DNA from: an uncultured Clostridia bacterium
Lineage (GTDB): Bacteria; Bacillota; Clostridia; TANB77; CAG-508
Assembly (NCBI GenBank): GCA_949443285.1
Contig: CASSLW010000001.1
Span: 1 to 43,408, forward strand
Direction: 5' to 3'
Length of the DNA stretch: 43,408 bases
The translations under genes and the position numbers were made by a program. Below the pieces are notes generated by a model. That model made no database searches. It was not told the origin of the DNA and was given only the letters and a program-made list of their open reading frames with translations. Position 1 is the stretch's first letter; each line of letters begins with the position of its first letter. This document shows, in pieces, positions 42,499-43,408 of this stretch.

Positions 42499-43408
42499 AT
42501 GAAAAAGTCATTAGTAAAGAATTATTTCAAATCAATTTATGTAACACGAAGAAGGTTTATTTCCATATTAGTTATGGCTTTTTTAGGTGTAGGTTTTTTT
42601 GCTCGGACTAACAGCAAGCAGTCCAGATATGCAAGATACATTAGAGAGATATCTAGATAATACTAATATGTATGATATAAATATCATTTCTACTATGGGA
42701 TTAAATGATGAAGATATAACTGCAATAGAACAAGTAGAAGGTATAGAAAAAGCCTATGGAATTCAGACCAAAGATACAGAAGCGAAATTAGGCGAAGTAG
42801 AGAAAAATATAAAAGTAATAGAATATAATGAAAACATCAATACACCAATAGTTTTAGAAGGCCGATTACCAGAAAATGAAAATGAATGTTTAATTGATGA
42901 AGGATATAATGCATACACAGGAGAAAAAAGTTGTATTGGAGAGAAAATAATAGTAGAAAATGAAGATGTAGATGAAGATAATAATCCTATTTTTACTAAA
43001 AAAGAATTTGAAGTTGTTGGAGTTTCTGCGTCTCCTTTGTATATAAGTAAAGAAAGAGGAACAACATCAGTAGGAAATGGCTCAATAGATTTATATATAT
43101 ACACAAAGGATAGTGTAATTAATATAGATTATTATACAGAAATAGGAATTATAGTTAAAAATGCAAAAGAACTAGAAACTAATGGAGATGAATATTTAAA
43201 ACTAATAAATAATGCAACAGATAATGTAAAAGCAATACAAGAAGAAAGAGAACAGGCAAGATATAATTCTATAATAGATGAAGCAAATAAAAAATTAGCA
43301 GATGCACAAAAAGAGTTTGATGATAAAAAGGCTGAAGCAGAAAGTAAAATATCAGATGCAGAAAACAAGCTGAATGATGCTAAAGCAGAGATACAAGAAT
43401 CAGAAGCA
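42499..43408 (+). CDS. FtsX/MacB-type ABC permease (partial), joined by a +1 frameshift at CGG
   Basis: The gene starts at ATG 42499 behind GGAAAGGGAG and runs off the window. Frame 0 gives MKKSLVKNYFKSIYVTRRRF and a membrane helix, then CGG at 42604. With C42604 skipped the helix continues FLGVGFFAGLTASSPDM (Gly36), and a long outer domain follows with NIISTMGLNDEDI, GRLPENENECLIDEG and, near the edge, a charged coiled coil (KKLADAQKEFDDKKAEAESK). This layout, a large outer domain with coiled coil between helix 1 and the rest, matches long MacB/FtsX-like permeases of Clostridia. Frame 0 stops after about 19 codons. 303 residues are visible. Confidence 0.91.
42604..42607 (+). other. CGG +1 frameshift site 7 (CGGA read as Gly36 of the permease)
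   Basis: GCT C GGA CTA. Skipping the C restores the first membrane helix and opens a frame of 268 codons to the end of the window. Confidence 0.91.

Noticed and set aside
126..42607. prfB-like slippage on a slippery codon
   Set aside because: The codon before CGG varies freely and mostly cannot re-pair in the +1 frame; no upstream Shine-Dalgarno-like stimulator is shared.
1..43408. Plain reassignment of CGG to another amino acid such as Trp or Gln
   Set aside because: Any one-codon meaning keeps frame 0, which hits a stop within one to four codons at 126, 17157, 17347 and 40901 and loses the homologous sequence at all seven sites. Only skipping one base works.
1..43408. Random sequencing or assembly errors as the cause of the seven frameshifts
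   Set aside because: Errors would not always insert a C exactly before a Gly codon, nor explain the absence of CGG as Arg. A systematic error cannot be fully excluded without reads, so it is kept as the main rival in the first finding.

Overview
The window is about 43 kb of very AT-rich, densely packed DNA. Nearly every gene is on the + strand; one small regulator is on the - strand. The content (complete spoIIIA operon, spoVS, ytfJ/GerW, rny, ymdB, recA-recX, scpA, dgkA, adhE) points to an endospore-forming, fermentative, low-GC Clostridia-type Firmicute. The short spacing and style suggest an uncultured gut lineage, but I cannot name it from sequence alone. No rRNA, tRNA, IS transposase, phage module or CRISPR array was seen.

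The main discovery is a decoding rule. I read every CGG trinucleotide in the window by eye. More than 80 lie inside genes out of frame (xxC GGx or xCG Gxx), and none is used as an ordinary arginine codon. CGG falls in the reading frame exactly seven times, in six genes: a surface-protein tail (126), spoIIIAA twice (17157 and 17347), spoIIIAC (18244), a pilin-like LamG protein (28296), a sensor histidine kinase (40901) and an FtsX-type permease (42604). At every one of the seven the reading frame breaks, and it is restored only if the C is skipped and the next three bases, GGN, are read as glycine. Each restored glycine fits the family motif. No other frameshift was found. AGA, AGG, CGA and CGT work as normal arginine codons. 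This looks like a genome-wide +1 recoding at an unassigned CGG (CGGN read as Gly), resembling the AGGY and CCC frameshifts known from Perkinsus mitochondrial cox1. A systematic sequencing artefact is the main rival explanation.

Layout. 1-195: tail of a formylglycine-enzyme-like surface protein. 344-5444: membrane-anchored Xre regulator, undecaprenol kinase, monofunctional transglycosylase, AdhE and a phosphotransferase. 5445-6232: a type III toxin-antitoxin locus (ToxI repeats, attenuating terminator, ToxN). 6292-8138: GntR regulator with an ABC exporter. 8335-9288: RhuM-Fic fusion. 9417-10397: TcdA and a TSCPD protein. 10479-13014: metal-responsive ArsR repressor and CadA/ZntA efflux ATPase, followed by a flavin reductase, guanine deaminase, YebC and a large membrane-anchored unknown protein. 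16608-21938: spoIIIAA-AH, encoding the mother-cell side of the feeding-tube channel, with three CGG frameshifts. 22128-28070: adenosine-deaminase-like fusion, RNase Y, small Xre protein, YmdB, SpoVS. 28224-31429: pilin-like LamG protein and a solute-binding protein. 31454-35660: SOS-controlled recA, orphan HicB, recX, scpA, a DUF2953 protein, ytfJ. 35829-43408: MMPL exporter with a secreted heptad-repeat partner, then a two-component system and an ABC transporter that runs off the window.

Five intergenic palindromes of REP type and two copies of a short stop-codon-linked repeat are scattered through the window. Promoters of the TTGACA-17-TATAAT type and hairpin-plus-T-run terminators are easy to see between most transcription units.
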